Positions 1 through 5,778 of a stretch of DNA of 12,198 bases are shown piece by piece. Position 1 is the first letter of the stretch. Each line of letters begins with the position of its first letter. Source of the DNA: Candidatus Peribacteria bacterium (lineage in GTDB: Bacteria; Patescibacteriota; Gracilibacteria; UBA1369; LOWO2-01-FULL-3); contig CALRHQ010000027.1 in assembly GCA_943359415.1 (NCBI GenBank), positions 1-12,198 on the forward strand. The letters run 5' to 3'. A model generated the notes under the pieces. The model was not told the origin of the DNA, made no database searches, and was given only the letters and a program-made list of their open reading frames with translations. The position numbers and the translations under genes are program-made.

Positions 1-165
1 TTCGTTTGGAATTATGTCCCTTATCTTTGTAAATTCTCTTGTATCGTTGTAGTCACGTGGAAAATAAAGCAATAAATCTTCAACTGTATTTACGCCGAGG
101 GATGATAATTTTCCCAGGTGTTTTTTTGTTGTTTTTAGTACTTTTTCAAGATTTTTCTGAAGCAT
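1..165 (-). CDS. recG: ATP-dependent DNA helicase RecG, N-terminal fragment (runs off window)
   Basis: Only the first 55 codons are in the window; the gene continues past its left edge. RecG is a superfamily 2 helicase that remodels stalled replication forks and Holliday junctions. The visible part is the start of the wedge region: a predicted helical stretch, then residues 24-40 reading GVNTVEDLLLYFPRDYN. This matches the family pattern of a short Leu/Gly-rich segment followed by 'TVEDLL-YFPR-Y-D'. The helicase motifs lie outside the window, so the call rests on this N-terminal signature alone. The ATG shares one base with the tyrS stop codon (TAATG), so it is probably translated by coupling to tyrS. 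No Shine-Dalgarno sequence is visible. Confidence 0.8.
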   Translation of the reverse strand, partial: MLQKNLEKVLKTTKKHLGKLSSLGVNTVEDLLLYFPRDYNDTREFTKIRDIIPNE

Positions 166-1355
166 TATTTGCCAATCACTTTTATGAATTTCCTTTTTCC
201 GGCTTGGATTAGGCGTTCTTTGCTTATGTCTAATTCTGTATCTGTTGACAGAATTTTTTCATCATCAATCTTTACTCCTCCTTGTTCGATAAGTCTTCTT
301 GCTTCTCCTTTTGATGTTGTAAGTTTTGTTTCTACCAGTAAATCTACTAGTTTATGTTGTTTTCCTGATAGTTTTATTTGTTCTATTTCTTCAGGTTTCC
401 CTTTGTTCGAGAATATTTCTGTAAATTCTTGTTCCGCCGCTTTTGCGGAAGCTTGGTCGTGATATAGGGCTACCAATTCTCTTGCCAAACGCATTTTTAA
501 GTTCTTTGGATTTTCGCCTTCTTTTAGTGCTTTTTCAAGATTTTTTAATTCTTCAAATGATATTTCTGTAGCTAATTCGAAATATTTAATAATTACATTG
601 TCAGGAATTGACATAGCTTTTCCATAAATCTCTTTTGGACTTTCAGAAAAACCGATGTAGTTGTTGTACGTCTTGCTCATTTTTTCCACTCCGTCTGTAC
701 CTTCAAGAATAGGCACTGTGATGATATTTTGTATTGTTTTGCATCCATATGCTTTTTGTAAATCACGTCCTACAAGCATATTGAATGTTTGATCTGTGCC
801 TCCGAGTTCCACGTCTGATTCAAGCATTACAGAGTCATATCCTTGCATTAATGGATACAATAATTCTGTGATTGAAATATCTTGATTGTTTTTTAGTCTG
901 TTTTTGAAGTCTTCTCTTTGTAGCATTTGGCTTACGGTTCTTTTTGCTGTAAGTTCAAGAATTTGAGCCATGCTCATTTCTCCAAACCATTCAGAGTTGT
1001 ATCTTATTTCTAATTTTTTTATATCAAGAACTTTTGAAGCTTGTTCTATATAGTACTTCATGTTTTCATTGATTTCTTCTTCTGTAAGTGTTTTTCTTGT
1101 TTCTGATTTTCCTGTTGGATCTCCGATTCTGGCTGTGTAATCACCTATAAGCAAAATCGTTGTGTCTCCCCTATCTTGAAATTGTTTTAATTTTCGAAGT
1201 ACAACTCCATGTCCAATATGTAGATCTGAACCTGTAGGATCTATTCCAAATTTTATTCTTAGTTTTTTCCCTGAATTTAATTTTTTTTCTAATTCTTCTT
1301 TTATAATTACGTCTACCACTCCCCTTTCCAGCAAATTTTTATTGTCTTTTGCCAT
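165..1355 (-). CDS. tyrS: Tyrosyl-tRNA synthetase
   Basis: This class I aminoacyl-tRNA synthetase charges tRNA-Tyr in the cytoplasm. The 396-residue protein has the Rossmann catalytic domain with HIGH at residues 46-49 (in GSDLHIGHG) and the KMSKT loop at 225-229. A tyrosine-site segment, LLYPLMQGYD, lies near 165-174, followed by ELGGTDQ near 183-189. Residues about 331-395 form a C-terminal S4 RNA-binding domain (SKGEARRLIEQGGVKID). The length and the HIGH context resemble the TyrZ-like branch more than E. coli TyrS; the subgroup is inference. The ATG at 1355 is preceded by an A-rich leader without a Shine-Dalgarno sequence. The gene is divergent from the TrmB-like regulator and its stop overlaps the recG start by one base, so tyrS-recG is probably one transcript. 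Confidence 0.97.
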   Translation of the reverse strand: MAKDNKNLLERGVVDVIIKEELEKKLNSGKKLRIKFGIDPTGSDLHIGHGVVLRKLKQFQDRGDTTILLIGDYTARIGDPTGKSETRKTLTEEEINENMKYYIEQASKVLDIKKLEIRYNSEWFGEMSMAQILELTAKRTVSQMLQREDFKNRLKNNQDISITELLYPLMQGYDSVMLESDVELGGTDQTFNMLVGRDLQKAYGCKTIQNIITVPILEGTDGVEKMSKTYNNYIGFSESPKEIYGKAMSIPDNVIIKYFELATEISFEELKNLEKALKEGENPKNLKMRLARELVALYHDQASAKAAEQEFTEIFSNKGKPEEIEQIKLSGKQHKLVDLLVETKLTTSKGEARRLIEQGGVKIDDEKILSTDTELDISKERLIQAGKRKFIKVIGK

Positions 1356-1385
1356 TTATTTATTTGTTATTATTTGATCGTTCAA

Positions 1386-1414
1386 AGAATACCAAACTGC
1401 TCTGTAAAAAGCAA
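1386..1414 (-). promoter_or_regulatory. Candidate promoter for tyrS-recG
   Basis: On the minus strand, a TTGCTT -35-like hexamer (1409-1414) lies 17 bp from TATTCT (1386-1391). TG sits one base before the -10, giving the extended -10 pattern TGnTATnnT. Transcription would begin near 1379, leaving a leader of about 24 nt before the tyrS ATG. The -35 is poor and the call depends on the extended -10, so confidence is moderate. Confidence 0.4.
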
Positions 1415-1439
1415 AATAGCGAATGGGGGTCAAAAACTA

Positions 1440-1469
1440 TTGACATATACTCCTGTGTAGTTATAGAAT
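1440..1469 (+). promoter_or_regulatory. Sigma70-type promoter for the TrmB-like regulator
   Basis: A perfect TTGACA -35 (1440-1445) lies 18 bp from TAGAAT (1464-1469), which matches TATAAT at five of six positions. An alternative -10, TATAGA at 1462-1467, gives 16 bp spacing. Transcription is expected to start near 1474-1477, only a few bases before the ATG at 1482, so the message would be leaderless or nearly so. The seven-base CTCCTGT occurs once in the spacer (1450-1456) and once between the -10 and the ATG (1474-1480). Confidence 0.65.
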
Positions 1470-1481
1470 CGACCTCCTGTA

Positions 1482-2258
1482 ATGAATGTTTATACCTGTA
1501 TGTTGGAAGAATATCTGAGTCAAATAGGCTTTACCGGAAGTGAATCAAAAGTTTATATGGAGCTTTTGCAAATTGGTGCTCAGCCAATGAGTTTGCTTGC
1601 CAAAAGAATGATGATGAATAGAACTTCGGTCTGGAGTATTTTAAAATCTTTGGAACAGAAGGGTGTTGTTTCCTCTTATTCGTCTCAAAAAATCAAATAT
1701 TTCGTAGCGAACGATCCTAATTTCCTTATAGGTTATATTGATCGTAAGTGTCGAGTTTTTGATTATTATAGGGAAAAACTGATTTCTGTCATTCCACAAT
1801 TTAGAGGAGTTTCAGATAATTTTGTTTTTCATAAACCGATAGTTTCTTTTTTTGATGGATTGGAAGGAGTTAAGCATGTACTTTATGACTTCCTGAAAGC
1901 AAATTGCGAGAAGATGGGATACATTTCGCTTGATCAGTGTTTTTTAGCTGACAATAATTTTTCTGATTTTTTTAGAGATGCCTTGAAGAGAAAAACTTTA
2001 AAACCTTTTAGAATAATTTTGCCTAACTTTGATGAAATTAAAAAAATATTCAATTTTAATAATAAAAATGTTGAAATTTTGTGCGTAGAAAAAGATGATT
2101 TTAGGAAACTTTTTGAAAATGAAATTGCTATTTATAATAATAAAGTTTGTATATTAAATCTTCAAAAAGGTGGCGAATATGCAATTGTTATAGAGAGTCC
2201 AAAAACTGCTGATATGCATAAGATGATTTTTGATATGGTGTGGAATAGTATACAATAG
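1482..2258 (+). CDS. TrmB-like winged-helix transcriptional regulator
   Basis: A 258-residue predicted DNA-binding protein. The N-terminal part (about residues 7-80) is a TrmB-type winged helix: IGFTGSESKVYMELLQIG forms the first helices, NRTSVWSILKSLEQKG (about 46-61) fits the recognition helix, and SSYSSQKIKYFVAND the wing. TrmB proteins are common in archaea and some candidate-phylum bacteria, often sensing sugars. The C-terminal half (about 90-258) shows no motif I can tie to a ligand. The ATG at 1482 is close to the predicted transcription start. The ATG at 1500 (MLEEYLSQIGF) agrees better with the usual family N-terminus and is a serious alternative. Neither has a Shine-Dalgarno sequence. 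It is followed after 4 nt by the pseudouridine synthase gene, so the two form an operon. The regulated genes are unknown; self-regulation through the CTCCTGT repeats is a guess. Confidence 0.8.
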   Translation: MNVYTCMLEEYLSQIGFTGSESKVYMELLQIGAQPMSLLAKRMMMNRTSVWSILKSLEQKGVVSSYSSQKIKYFVANDPNFLIGYIDRKCRVFDYYREKLISVIPQFRGVSDNFVFHKPIVSFFDGLEGVKHVLYDFLKANCEKMGYISLDQCFLADNNFSDFFRDALKRKTLKPFRIILPNFDEIKKIFNFNNKNVEILCVEKDDFRKLFENEIAIYNNKVCILNLQKGGEYAIVIESPKTADMHKMIFDMVWNSIQ

Positions 2259-2262
2259 GGAT

Positions 2263-2967
2263 ATGATAAATATTATATTTGAAAATGACGACTACATGGT
2301 CGTTGAAAAACCTTCAGGAATTTCCGTGCATCCTTCTGCTACTTCTGATGAATCAACTCTTATTGAAGGGCTTATATCTAAGATTAATTTGAAAGATTTG
2401 GATAGCGAGCGTCCTGGAATTGTACATAGACTTGATAAAAATACTTCAGGACTTTTAATCATTGCTAAGAATAAAATTTCCTATGATTATTTTGTGAAAC
2501 TTTTTAAAGCAAGGAAAATAGAGAAACATTATTATGCTCTTGTTAGGGGTGTTTTGAGGCATAAAAAAGCTGTTATTGATTCTCCTATAACGAGAGATTT
2601 AAATTATAGAACAAGAATGAATGTATCGGCAAGCATTGGGGCTAAAAATGCTGTGACTGTTTATGAGGTAGTTAGTGAATATAAAGTTTCTTGTGGAACG
2701 GCTAGCTTGCTTGATGTTAATCTGAAAACAGGCCGTACGCATCAAATAAGGGTGCATTTAAAGGCGATAGATCATCCTGTAGTCATGGATAACGTTTATG
2801 GGGATAGAAAGTTTAATGAGGCATTTTCTGAGTCTTATGGTCTAAATAGACAATTTTTGCATGCTTATATGCTTAAATTTAAGGATCCTGATGGAAATGC
2901 AAAAATCTTCAGGAGTGATTTACCTGAAGATTTAAATGATGTACTTGTTGAGCTTAAAAAATTATAG
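2263..2967 (+). CDS. RluA/RluD-family RNA pseudouridine synthase without S4 domain
   Basis: This family isomerises specific uridines in rRNA or tRNA to pseudouridine. The 234-residue protein has the catalytic core: DYMVVEKPSGISVHPS near residues 10-25, then the signature PGIVHRLDKNTSGLLI with catalytic Asp58. The late motif LKTGRTHQIRVHLKAIDHPV follows, ending with GLNRQFLHAYMLKF. RluD and RluC usually carry an N-terminal S4 domain and exceed 300 residues. That domain is absent here, so the size is closer to RluA, and the target (23S rRNA or tRNA) cannot be assigned. I chose the ATG at 2263 because the protein begins immediately with the family's first strand. A weak Shine-Dalgarno (AGGGA) overlaps the regulator's TAG stop 4 nt upstream. 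The 3' end faces rplU with a 2-nt gap. Confidence 0.92.
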   Translation: MINIIFENDDYMVVEKPSGISVHPSATSDESTLIEGLISKINLKDLDSERPGIVHRLDKNTSGLLIIAKNKISYDYFVKLFKARKIEKHYYALVRGVLRHKKAVIDSPITRDLNYRTRMNVSASIGAKNAVTVYEVVSEYKVSCGTASLLDVNLKTGRTHQIRVHLKAIDHPVVMDNVYGDRKFNEAFSESYGLNRQFLHAYMLKFKDPDGNAKIFRSDLPEDLNDVLVELKKL

Positions 2968-2980
2968 ATTTAAGCTTCTT
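2951..2980 (+). terminator. Candidate intrinsic terminator over the rluD-like/rplU stop codons
   Basis: A perfect 8-bp inverted repeat, AGCTTAAA (2951-2958) and TTTAAGCT (2969-2976), flanks a 10-nt loop. A T-rich run (TCTTTTTTC) follows on the plus strand. It spans both convergent stop codons. The stem has only three G/C pairs, so termination may be weak. On the minus strand no U-run follows the stem. Confidence 0.45.
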
Positions 2981-3422
2981 TTTTCTTTGAAGTTGTTTTC
3001 TTAGCTGTAGTTTTCTTTACAGTTGTAGTTTTTTCTGTTTTTGGCTTTTTTGCCGGTTTTGGTTTCTTTTCTACCACTACTTTTTCTTTTTTCTCTATAG
3101 GTTTTGCTCCTGATGCTGAGATATTTAATACTTCTACTTTTGTAAGTTTTTGTCTGTGTCCTTGTTTCTTCTGGTATCTTTTTTTTGCCTTCATTTTGTA
3201 GACTACGATTTTGTCCGCTTTTATTTGGTCTATAACTTTCACTTCTGCAAAAGCTCCTTCAATATATGGTGTTCCTAGGTTGATTTTGTCTCCATCTACG
3301 ATCAAAACGACTTTGTCTATTTCAATTTGATCATTTGCATTGACTTCTAATTTCTCGATTTCTAGGACTGATCCTTTTTCAACTTTATACTGTTTTCCTC
3401 CTGTTTCAATTATTGCGAACAT
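2970..3422 (-). CDS. rplU: 50S ribosomal protein L21 with long basic C-terminal tail
   Basis: L21 is a large-subunit protein that binds 23S rRNA. Residues 1 to about 103 are a normal L21: FAIIETGGKQYKVEKGS at the start, an acidic beta-barrel middle, and the basic signature KMKAKKRYQKKQGHRQKLT near 77-95. L21 is usually about 100-105 residues. This one has 150, with a final segment of about 45 residues made almost only of Lys, Thr, Pro and Ala, resembling histone-H1-like tails. No frame break is seen, so the tail is part of the gene. L21 is normally followed by rpmA (L27) and obgE. Here the order is obgE, pth, rplU, and rpmA is absent. It appears to have its own promoter in the 66-nt gap after pth. 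No Shine-Dalgarno precedes the ATG. Confidence 0.96.
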   Translation of the reverse strand: MFAIIETGGKQYKVEKGSVLEIEKLEVNANDQIEIDKVVLIVDGDKINLGTPYIEGAFAEVKVIDQIKADKIVVYKMKAKKRYQKKQGHRQKLTKVEVLNISASGAKPIEKKEKVVVEKKPKPAKKPKTEKTTTVKKTTAKKTTSKKKEA

Positions 3423-3446
3423 TTTTGTGGTGTTTAATGCTTAAAA

Positions 3447-3469
3447 TTTGCGTAGGTAATCTACGTAAA
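3447..3469 (-). promoter_or_regulatory. Inverted repeat overlapping the rplU -10 box (operator or weak terminator)
   Basis: On the minus strand, arm TTTACGTAG (3461-3469) and arm CTACGCAAA (3447-3455) are complementary at eight of nine positions around a 5-bp centre (ATTAC). The -10 hexamer starts in the first arm and covers part of the centre, a typical operator position. Read as RNA from pth, the same element would form a hairpin followed by only four U residues, a poor terminator. The sequence alone does not decide between the two. Confidence 0.4.
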
Positions 3470-3486
3470 AATCCTGAATTAGTCAA
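3458..3486 (-). promoter_or_regulatory. Promoter for rplU
   Basis: On the minus strand TTGACT (3481-3486, five of six consensus bases) lies exactly 17 bp from TAGATT (3458-3463, four of six). Transcription should start near 3451, giving a leader of about 28 nt before the rplU ATG. The -35 lies just after the pth stop codon, so rplU can be made independently of obgE-pth. Confidence 0.55.
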
Positions 3487-3488
3487 TC

Positions 3489-4052
3489 TTATTTTGAGAT
3501 TATAAGCTTTTTTAGTTCTTTTATTCCCTCTTCGATCGCTTTTTTTACTTCTGAAAGTTCTTCCTCTTTGAACCTAGACAATACGAAATCGCTAAGATCT
3601 TGTTGTTTTGGACTTGATACTCCCCTACTTTCGATTCCTATACGAATTCTTACGAAATCTTCTGTTCCGACGTGTTGAATTATGGATTTTATGCCGTTGT
3701 GTGTTCCGGCGGATCCCGTATTTCGTATTCTTATTTTACCCAATGGCAAGTCTATATCATCATATATGACAAATAAATTTTCCGGTGTTTCTTTGTAAAA
3801 ATTTAATATTTTGGAGATTGATTCTCCTGATAAATTCATAAAAGTTGTAGGCTTGACCAGTAAAAAATCCTCTCCTTCGTATGAAAATTTACATATTTCT
3901 GCTTTAAATTTTGAACTTTCTTCTGTTGATACTTCTTTGCCAAGTTTTTTTACGATTTCTTTTATTACTTCATCGATAAACATGAAACCAACATTGTGAC
4001 GTGTGCTTTCATATTTTTCCCCTATATTGCCTAACCCTGCGATGATCTTCAT
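3489..4052 (-). CDS. pth: Peptidyl-tRNA hydrolase
   Basis: Pth cleaves peptidyl-tRNAs that drop off stalled ribosomes, recycling tRNA. The 187-residue protein matches the bacterial Pth family in length. It starts MKIIAGLGNIG with Asn9, followed by catalytic His19 in STRHNVGF. KPTTFMNLSGES carries Asn73, and VIYDDIDLP carries Asp98. The conserved GSAGGHNG loop reads GSAGTHNG (about 113-120), a Gly-to-Thr change that keeps the essential Asn119. The ATG follows the obgE TAA with no gap (TAAATG), and there is no Shine-Dalgarno, so translation is probably coupled to obgE. Confidence 0.97.
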   Translation of the reverse strand: MKIIAGLGNIGEKYESTRHNVGFMFIDEVIKEIVKKLGKEVSTEESSKFKAEICKFSYEGEDFLLVKPTTFMNLSGESISKILNFYKETPENLFVIYDDIDLPLGKIRIRNTGSAGTHNGIKSIIQHVGTEDFVRIRIGIESRGVSSPKQQDLSDFVLSRFKEEELSEVKKAIEEGIKELKKLIISK

Positions 4053-5363
4053 TTATTTTCTATAAGGTATTTTTTTGCCACTTATTTCTATGAAGTCTCC
4101 GAATGTTGCTCCTTTTTTGTTTATCATTTTCTTGATGCCAAATTTTTCTATATATATATACATTCGCTCAAGTCCTTCAGGATTTCTTATATCTGTCATT
4201 ACTGCCAATCTGTTTATTTTGATGCCACTTATCTTGAATGTTTTACTTGTTTTCGTTTTCTTTATCTTGTCGAGGATGAATGGTGCTTTTTCAAGATGTG
4301 GCCTCAATGTTGGCATTTCTATAATTTCTTCAGGTGGATGATTTCTTAAATTTTTCTTAAATTCTACTAATTTTTTACATATTTCGAACAAAAGTGGCTT
4401 TAGTCCTTCATGTGTTGCTGCAGAAATTTCAAATATTTCTCCTTTTTTGTATGCCTTTCTTAGTTCTTTTTTCTTTGCTTTTAACTGTTTGTCGTCAAGT
4501 AAGTCTATTTTGTTTATTACTACTATTTGTGGCTTTTTTGATAATGTTTTATCAAAATCTTTTAATTCTTTATTGATTGTTGTGTAATTTACATCTGAGT
4601 TTTCTAAATATCCATCTATAACATGAATAAGAATTTGAGTTCGTGCGATATGTTTCAAAAACTGATGTCCCAGGCCTTTTCCTTGGCTTGCGCCCTCTAT
4701 AAGTCCCGGAATATCTGCAACAACAAATGAGTCGCTTGGGGTTCCTCCAAATTTAGACATATCTACAACTCCCAAATTTGGTATAAGCGTCGTGAAGTGA
4801 TATTCTGCAATTTTTGGCTTTGCATTACTGATTACTGATATTAGTGTTGATTTTCCAGCTGATGGAAGTCCAATAATACCAACATCTGCAACGAGTTTTA
4901 ACTCCATTACTATTTCTATTTCTTCTCCTGGTTCCCCATTTTCTGCAAATCTTGGAGCTTGTCTTATTGATGAAACGAAATGTAAATTTCCCATTCCTCC
5001 TTTTCCTCCTTTTGCTATTATTATTTTATCTCCTTCTTTTGAAAGGTCTGCTAATATTTTTGATTTGTCGGAATTGAAAATAATTGTTCCAATCGGCACT
5101 TCTATTTCTAAATTTTCACCTCTTTTTCCGTACATGTTTGAGCCCATACCGTTTTCCCCTTTTTGGGCTTTGTATGCTTTTTGATGAGCAAGATGACTTA
5201 AAGTGTTTATGTTTAAATTTGTCTTTATGATGATGTTTCCACCATTTCCACCATCTCCTCCGTTTGGCCCCCCTTTGGCAACAAACTTTTCTCTACGGAA
5301 GGCTATACAGCCATCTCCTCCGTTACCTGCCTGTACCTTTATTTTTAATTCATCGCAAAACAT
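4053..5363 (-). CDS. obgE: Obg family GTPase (ObgE/CgtA)
   Basis: Obg is an essential GTPase involved in 50S subunit assembly and stress signalling. Residues 1 to about 158 form the glycine-rich Obg fold (NGGDGCIAFRREKFVAKGGP, then GGDGGNGG). The G domain follows: P-loop GLPSAGKST at 165-173, DIPGL at 217-221, NKID at 284-287 and SAA at 314-316. A C-terminal OCT domain occupies about 345-436 (GLERMYIYIEKFGI, then GDFIEISG). The length is normal for Obg with an OCT domain. The ATG at 5363 lies exactly where transcription should begin from the predicted promoter, suggesting a leaderless mRNA. It heads the unit obgE-pth, with rplU after its own promoter. Confidence 0.97.
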   Translation of the reverse strand: MFCDELKIKVQAGNGGDGCIAFRREKFVAKGGPNGGDGGNGGNIIIKTNLNINTLSHLAHQKAYKAQKGENGMGSNMYGKRGENLEIEVPIGTIIFNSDKSKILADLSKEGDKIIIAKGGKGGMGNLHFVSSIRQAPRFAENGEPGEEIEIVMELKLVADVGIIGLPSAGKSTLISVISNAKPKIAEYHFTTLIPNLGVVDMSKFGGTPSDSFVVADIPGLIEGASQGKGLGHQFLKHIARTQILIHVIDGYLENSDVNYTTINKELKDFDKTLSKKPQIVVINKIDLLDDKQLKAKKKELRKAYKKGEIFEISAATHEGLKPLLFEICKKLVEFKKNLRNHPPEEIIEMPTLRPHLEKAPFILDKIKKTKTSKTFKISGIKINRLAVMTDIRNPEGLERMYIYIEKFGIKKMINKKGATFGDFIEISGKKIPYRK

Positions 5364-5369
5364 GCATAT

Positions 5370-5398
5370 AGAGTAGCAATCTTTTGACTTATTATCAA
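5370..5398 (-). promoter_or_regulatory. Promoter for obgE-pth, likely leaderless
   Basis: On the minus strand TTGATA (5393-5398, five of six consensus bases) lies 17 bp from TACTCT (5370-5375). A TG one base upstream of the -10 makes an extended -10. Seven bases after the -10 is position 5363, the A of the obgE ATG. The -35 overlaps the mirror-image -35 of the rightward tRNA promoter. Confidence 0.5.
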
Positions 5399-5412
5399 TT
5401 GTTTGTTAATTT
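5384..5412 (+). promoter_or_regulatory. Promoter for tRNA-Leu and downstream membrane genes
   Basis: TTGACT (5384-5389) lies 17 bp from TAATTT (5407-5412), with a TG one base upstream of the -10. Transcription would start near 5419, about 15 nt before the mature tRNA. The -10 matches the consensus only partly. Together with the obgE promoter it forms the palindromic segment TTGACTTATTATCAA at 5384-5398. Confidence 0.45.
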
Positions 5413-5433
5413 TATCCTCGCTTTCTTTAAAAT

Positions 5434-5520
5434 GCCCAGGTGGCGGAATTGGTAGACGCGCGGGACTCAAAATCCCGTGGTGGCAACATCGTGAGGGTTC
5501 GATTCCCTCCTTGGGCACCA
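5434..5520 (+). tRNA. tRNA-Leu (anticodon CAA)
   Basis: This is a class II tRNA of 87 nt including an encoded CCA (5518-5520). The acceptor stem pairs GCCCAGG (5434-5440) with CTTGGGC (5510-5516), with one G-U pair and discriminator A5517. The anticodon stem CGGGA/TCCCG encloses loop CTCAAAA, giving anticodon CAA (5468-5470), which reads UUG. The long variable arm contains a GGTG/CATC stem, and the T arm has GAGGG-TTCGATT-CCCTC. The long variable arm, discriminator A and CAA anticodon together identify leucine. Six T residues follow at 5523-5528 and could reduce read-through into the next gene. Confidence 0.97.
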
Positions 5521-5541
5521 TATTTTTTAAGTCTTATTCCT

Positions 5542-5778
5542 ATGACTGATCCTGTAAAAGATGTTCAGAAAAAAATCAGGTTTTCTTTGAGAATGCACAA
5601 AAAGTTTTTTGGAGTTGTTTTCGCGACTGTTGCAATTACGATGCTTTGGCGCGGACTCTGGAATATACTTGATCTATATTTGTTACCTGGTCATCCATTA
5701 TTAAGTAATATTGTGACTATTGTTCTTGGAATTTTCTTACTTTATCTACCTGACGAAGATTTAAAAGATATAGTTTAA
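5542..5778 (+). CDS. Small two-helix membrane protein, uncharacterised
   Basis: A 78-residue protein of unknown function. A basic amphipathic start (about 1-21, rich in Lys/Arg) precedes a first hydrophobic segment (about 22-48) containing WRGLWNILDLYLLP. A short PGHPLLS turn leads to a second hydrophobic segment (about 54-70, SNIVTIVLGIFLLYLP), then an acidic tail DEDLKDIV. The Trp/Arg/Asp residues at the end of the first helix look conserved-motif-like, and I have the impression of similar small proteins in candidate-phylum bacteria and archaea, but I know no assigned role. The open frame extends upstream through the tRNA; that part is an artefact, so I start at ATG 5542. It begins 21 nt after the tRNA CCA without a Shine-Dalgarno, and its stop overlaps the next start by one base (TAATG). 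Confidence 0.75.
   Translation: MTDPVKDVQKKIRFSLRMHKKFFGVVFATVAITMLWRGLWNILDLYLLPGHPLLSNIVTIVLGIFLLYLPDEDLKDIV

Noticed and set aside
133..548. Repeated CTTTTTCAAGATTTTT near 140 and 530
   Set aside because: Both encode LEKxLK-type helices (recG start and tyrS middle) in AT-rich code, so shared codons explain the match.
1349..1543. 64-codon plus-strand frame across the tyrS/regulator gap
   Set aside because: It covers both promoters and the regulator start in another frame, and its product resembles nothing known.
4150..4162. TA dinucleotide run
   Set aside because: It encodes the MYIYI segment of the Obg OCT domain in frame; a short AT run in such a genome needs no further explanation.
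5440..5541. Open frame beginning MAELVDARDS in front of the small membrane protein
   Set aside because: This is a translation of the tRNA-Leu gene, a well-known false product. The real protein starts at ATG 5542.
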